Source: Methanobacterium formicicum (GTDB taxonomy: Archaea > Methanobacteriota > Methanobacteria > Methanobacteriales > Methanobacteriaceae). From it: a stretch of 5,906 bases of DNA. Below the pieces are notes generated by a model. It saw nothing but the letters and a program-made list of their open reading frames with translations. It searched no databases and was not told where the DNA came from. Of the stretch, positions 1 to 5,906 are shown in pieces. The number at the start of each line of letters is the position of its first letter. The stretch's first letter is position 1. The stretch covers positions 27,501 to 33,406 of the forward strand of contig NZ_JARVXG010000036.1 of the NCBI RefSeq assembly GCF_029848115.1, written 5' to 3'. The translations under genes were made by a program, and so were the position numbers.

Positions 1-812
<812 letters not shown>

Positions 813-846
813 GTTTGTAATTTAAATTTCTTAAATGACTCTTATT

Positions 847-850
847 GGAG
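847..850 (+). promoter_or_regulatory. Shine-Dalgarno site of the TatD-like gene
   Basis: GGAG lies nine bases before the ATG at 860. The in-frame TTG at 845 overlaps this motif and has no SD of its own, so the site decides the start in favour of the ATG. Confidence 0.75.
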
Positions 851-859
851 ATATTTACC

Positions 860-1708
<849 letters not shown>

Positions 1709-1909
1709 CAGTTTAGGACATAACCGCGGTTTTGGCAACGTCTGAGCTGGAAAAAGTTAAGTTAATAATTAAAGTTAATTAATTTTAATATTATCCTTTT
1801 AAACGAATTAATTAACCCAGAAACTTGTTTCATAAATTAAATTAAGAAAAGGAGATTTTTCAATCTTTAAAATTTTTACTCTTTAAATATTCCAAAAAAA
1901 AGTTTTTTT
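1709..1909. other. Convergent AT-rich intergenic region
   Basis: This 201-bp gap separates the rightward TatD-like gene from the leftward VIT1-like gene. I see no coding frame, tRNA or convincing promoter in it. It holds an 11-bp inverted repeat and an A8-G-T9 tract, both annotated separately, as expected where two transcripts converge. Confidence 0.7.
1774..1816. repeat. 11-bp inverted repeat in convergent gap
   Basis: GTTAATTAATT at 1774-1784 is matched perfectly in reverse complement by AATTAATTAAC at 1806-1816, with a 21-bp AT-rich spacer. The arms are almost all A/T, so chance is a real possibility in such biased DNA. The position about 65 bp after the TatD-like stop would suit a 3'-end structure. 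Confidence 0.5.

Positions 1910-1911
<2 letters not shown>
1894..1911. terminator. Candidate bidirectional poly-T terminator (A8-G-T9)
   Basis: Eight A are followed by one G and nine T, so each strand carries a long T tract at the convergence of two transcription units. Archaeal RNA polymerase terminates at oligo-T tracts without needing a hairpin. For leftward transcription, the TAA stop of the VIT1-like gene (1910-1912) is followed at once by A-rich bases and then eight T. For rightward transcription the nine T lie about 195 bp after the TatD-like stop. Function is inferred from composition and position only. Confidence 0.55.
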
Positions 1912-2491
<580 letters not shown>

Positions 2492-2500
2492 TCCAATTTT

Positions 2501-2504
2501 CTCC
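2501..2504 (-). promoter_or_regulatory. Shine-Dalgarno site of the VIT1-like gene
   Basis: On the minus strand GGAG precedes the ATG at 2491 by nine bases, the same spacing as in the TatD-like gene. The upstream in-frame TTG at 2506 overlaps this motif and is therefore unlikely to be the start. Confidence 0.75.
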
Positions 2505-2516
2505 AATTATCCAGGA

Positions 2517-2528
2517 TTTTATAAAAAA
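2517..2528 (-). promoter_or_regulatory. T tract / TATA-like element between hmgA and the VIT1-like gene
   Basis: Read on the minus strand this is TTTTTTATAAAA. It could be a TATA box, but a start about 25 bases downstream would fall in or beside the SD of the VIT1-like gene, leaving almost no leader. It could equally be a T-tract terminator for hmgA. Both readings rest on composition alone. Confidence 0.3.
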
Positions 2529-2557
2529 TTATTCAATTAAATTAATTCAAATTAATC

Positions 2558-2576
2558 CCATCCCTTCTTCAGATGG
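2558..2576 (-). terminator. Weak hairpin just after the hmgA stop
   Basis: On the minus strand CCATC and GATGG, separated by nine bases, can pair immediately after the hmgA stop codon, with a six-T tract about 30 bases further on. A five-bp stem is weak and may be chance. Confidence 0.25.
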
Positions 2577-2580
2577 TAAT

Positions 2581-3789
<1,209 letters not shown>

Positions 3790-3793
3790 AAAA

Positions 3794-3801
3794 ATCATCC
3801 T
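3794..3801 (-). promoter_or_regulatory. Shine-Dalgarno site of hmgA
   Basis: AGGATGAT on the minus strand has its AGGA core eight bases before the ATG at 3789. The alternative ATG at 3798 is part of this motif, and only AT-rich sequence precedes it, which argues against its use. Confidence 0.7.
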
Positions 3802-3925
3802 GGAATATTTTTTGGGAATAAGTTCAATGAGTTTAATAGAGAATTAGTTTATCCCGGGACAGGTAAATTAAAATGATTATGTTTCCTGGTACTATTACTG
3901 GATTTCACATATTACGGGATTTACT

Positions 3926-4806
<881 letters not shown>

Positions 4807-4881
4807 GTTGTTAAATCTAATTTAATTTATTTCTAATTTTCTTTTATTGTAGGGATGCTTATTTTTTTTCAAAATTATGAA

Positions 4882-4910
4882 GATGGGGTTAAACCCTTAA
4901 AAGATGGTGG

Positions 4911-4924
<14 letters not shown>
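4882..4924. repeat. Two-copy tandem repeat (21 and 22 bp) across a stop codon
   Basis: Copy 1 (4882-4902) and copy 2 (4903-4924) sit head to tail and differ only by one inserted T after the shared GATGG. Both end in TTAAACCCTTAAAA, and copy 1 contains GGGTTAAACCC, an odd-length palindrome. Copy 2 covers the last codons and TAA stop of the leftward gene at 4911-5636, so copy 1 is a duplicate of that gene's 3' end lying just beyond it. The duplicated TAA is out of frame by one base. Confidence 0.85.
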
Positions 4925-5637
<713 letters not shown>

Positions 5638-5639
5638 TC

Positions 5640-5646
5640 ATCACCT
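5640..5646 (-). promoter_or_regulatory. Shine-Dalgarno site of the unknown gene
   Basis: AGGTGAT on the minus strand is a perfect part of the archaeal SD and ends three bases before TTG 5636. This register agrees with the other genes here and supports a rare TTG start. Confidence 0.75.
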
Positions 5647-5710
5647 GAACTCGTTAAAACATCAAATACCTATTTATTCCTGGACAAAAATCCATGAATT
5701 ACTTATACTG

Positions 5711-5748
<38 letters not shown>

Positions 5749-5752
5749 ATAG

Positions 5753-5788
<36 letters not shown>

Positions 5789-5806
5789 ATAACAGTATAG
5801 CTCTTA

Positions 5807-5855
5807 GACACTGTCAAAAACTTGAGGGTTTTTGAAATTTGTGTTTTGATAAACA
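5807..5855. repeat. Cluster of three small inverted repeats
   Basis: Three perfect inverted repeats follow each other: GACA-c-TGTC at 5807-5815; TCAAAAAC at 5814-5821 with GTTTTTGA at 5828-5835 (six-base loop); and TGTTT at 5842-5846 with AAACA at 5851-5855 (four-base loop). The plus strand is T-rich afterwards (5857-5875). They could be a 3'-end structure of a leftward gene beyond the window, or the end of a mobile element. Nothing in the window decides between these. Confidence 0.6.
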
Positions 5856-5906
5856 ATTATTTTATTTTTCTTTAAACTCATTATTTTCTGAAATAAAAAA
5901 CTAAAA

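Noticed and set aside
3852..3859. TCCCGGGA palindrome between sucD and hmgA as an operator
   Set aside because: An eight-bp palindrome is short, occurs once in the gap and has no positional support relative to a recognisable promoter.
4862..4869. Eight-T tract as a terminator between the unknown gene and sucD
   Set aside because: The T tract is on the plus strand, whereas both flanking genes are transcribed leftward, so their RNA would carry A there rather than U.

Overview
The window looks like an ordinary chromosomal segment from a methanogenic euryarchaeon, most likely Methanobacteriales (Methanobacterium-like). That is an inference from gene content. It carries an archaeal class I HMG-CoA reductase (isoprenoid lipid synthesis), an archaeal-type succinyl-CoA synthetase alpha subunit with no beta subunit beside it, a TatD-like hydrolase of the archaeal type, strong archaeal Shine-Dalgarno (SD) sequences (GGAG, AGGTGAT) and very AT-rich intergenic DNA. 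No rRNA or tRNA gene and no single-copy taxonomic marker is present, so the genus cannot be fixed.

Layout. Positions 1-1708 hold two rightward genes: the 3' part of aroE (shikimate dehydrogenase), cut by the window edge, and 47 bp later a TatD-family metal-dependent hydrolase. Positions 1709-1909 form a convergent, AT-rich gap with an 11-bp inverted repeat and an A8-G-T9 tract that could end transcription from both sides. Positions 1910-5636 hold four leftward genes. In transcription order these are a conserved-looking protein of unknown function (241 aa), sucD, the HMG-CoA reductase gene hmgA, and a small VIT1/CCC1-like membrane protein. Positions 5637-5906 contain no gene that I can support. 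This stretch is the upstream region of the unknown gene and carries a cluster of small inverted repeats.

How the genes relate. aroE serves aromatic amino acid synthesis, hmgA makes mevalonate for archaeal lipids, and sucD interconverts succinate and succinyl-CoA in the incomplete TCA pathway of methanogens. These are separate housekeeping tasks, and I see no single pathway joining them. The leftward gaps of 74-136 bp allow either partial read-through or separate promoters.

Start sites. In four genes the longest open frame begins inside the SD itself. I moved those starts 9 or 15 bases downstream to positions that give a consistent SD-to-start register. I found no defence system, CRISPR array, complete mobile element or clearly novel system. 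The items most worth checking are the uncharacterised gene at 4911-5636, the tandem duplication across its stop codon, and the inverted-repeat cluster near the right edge.
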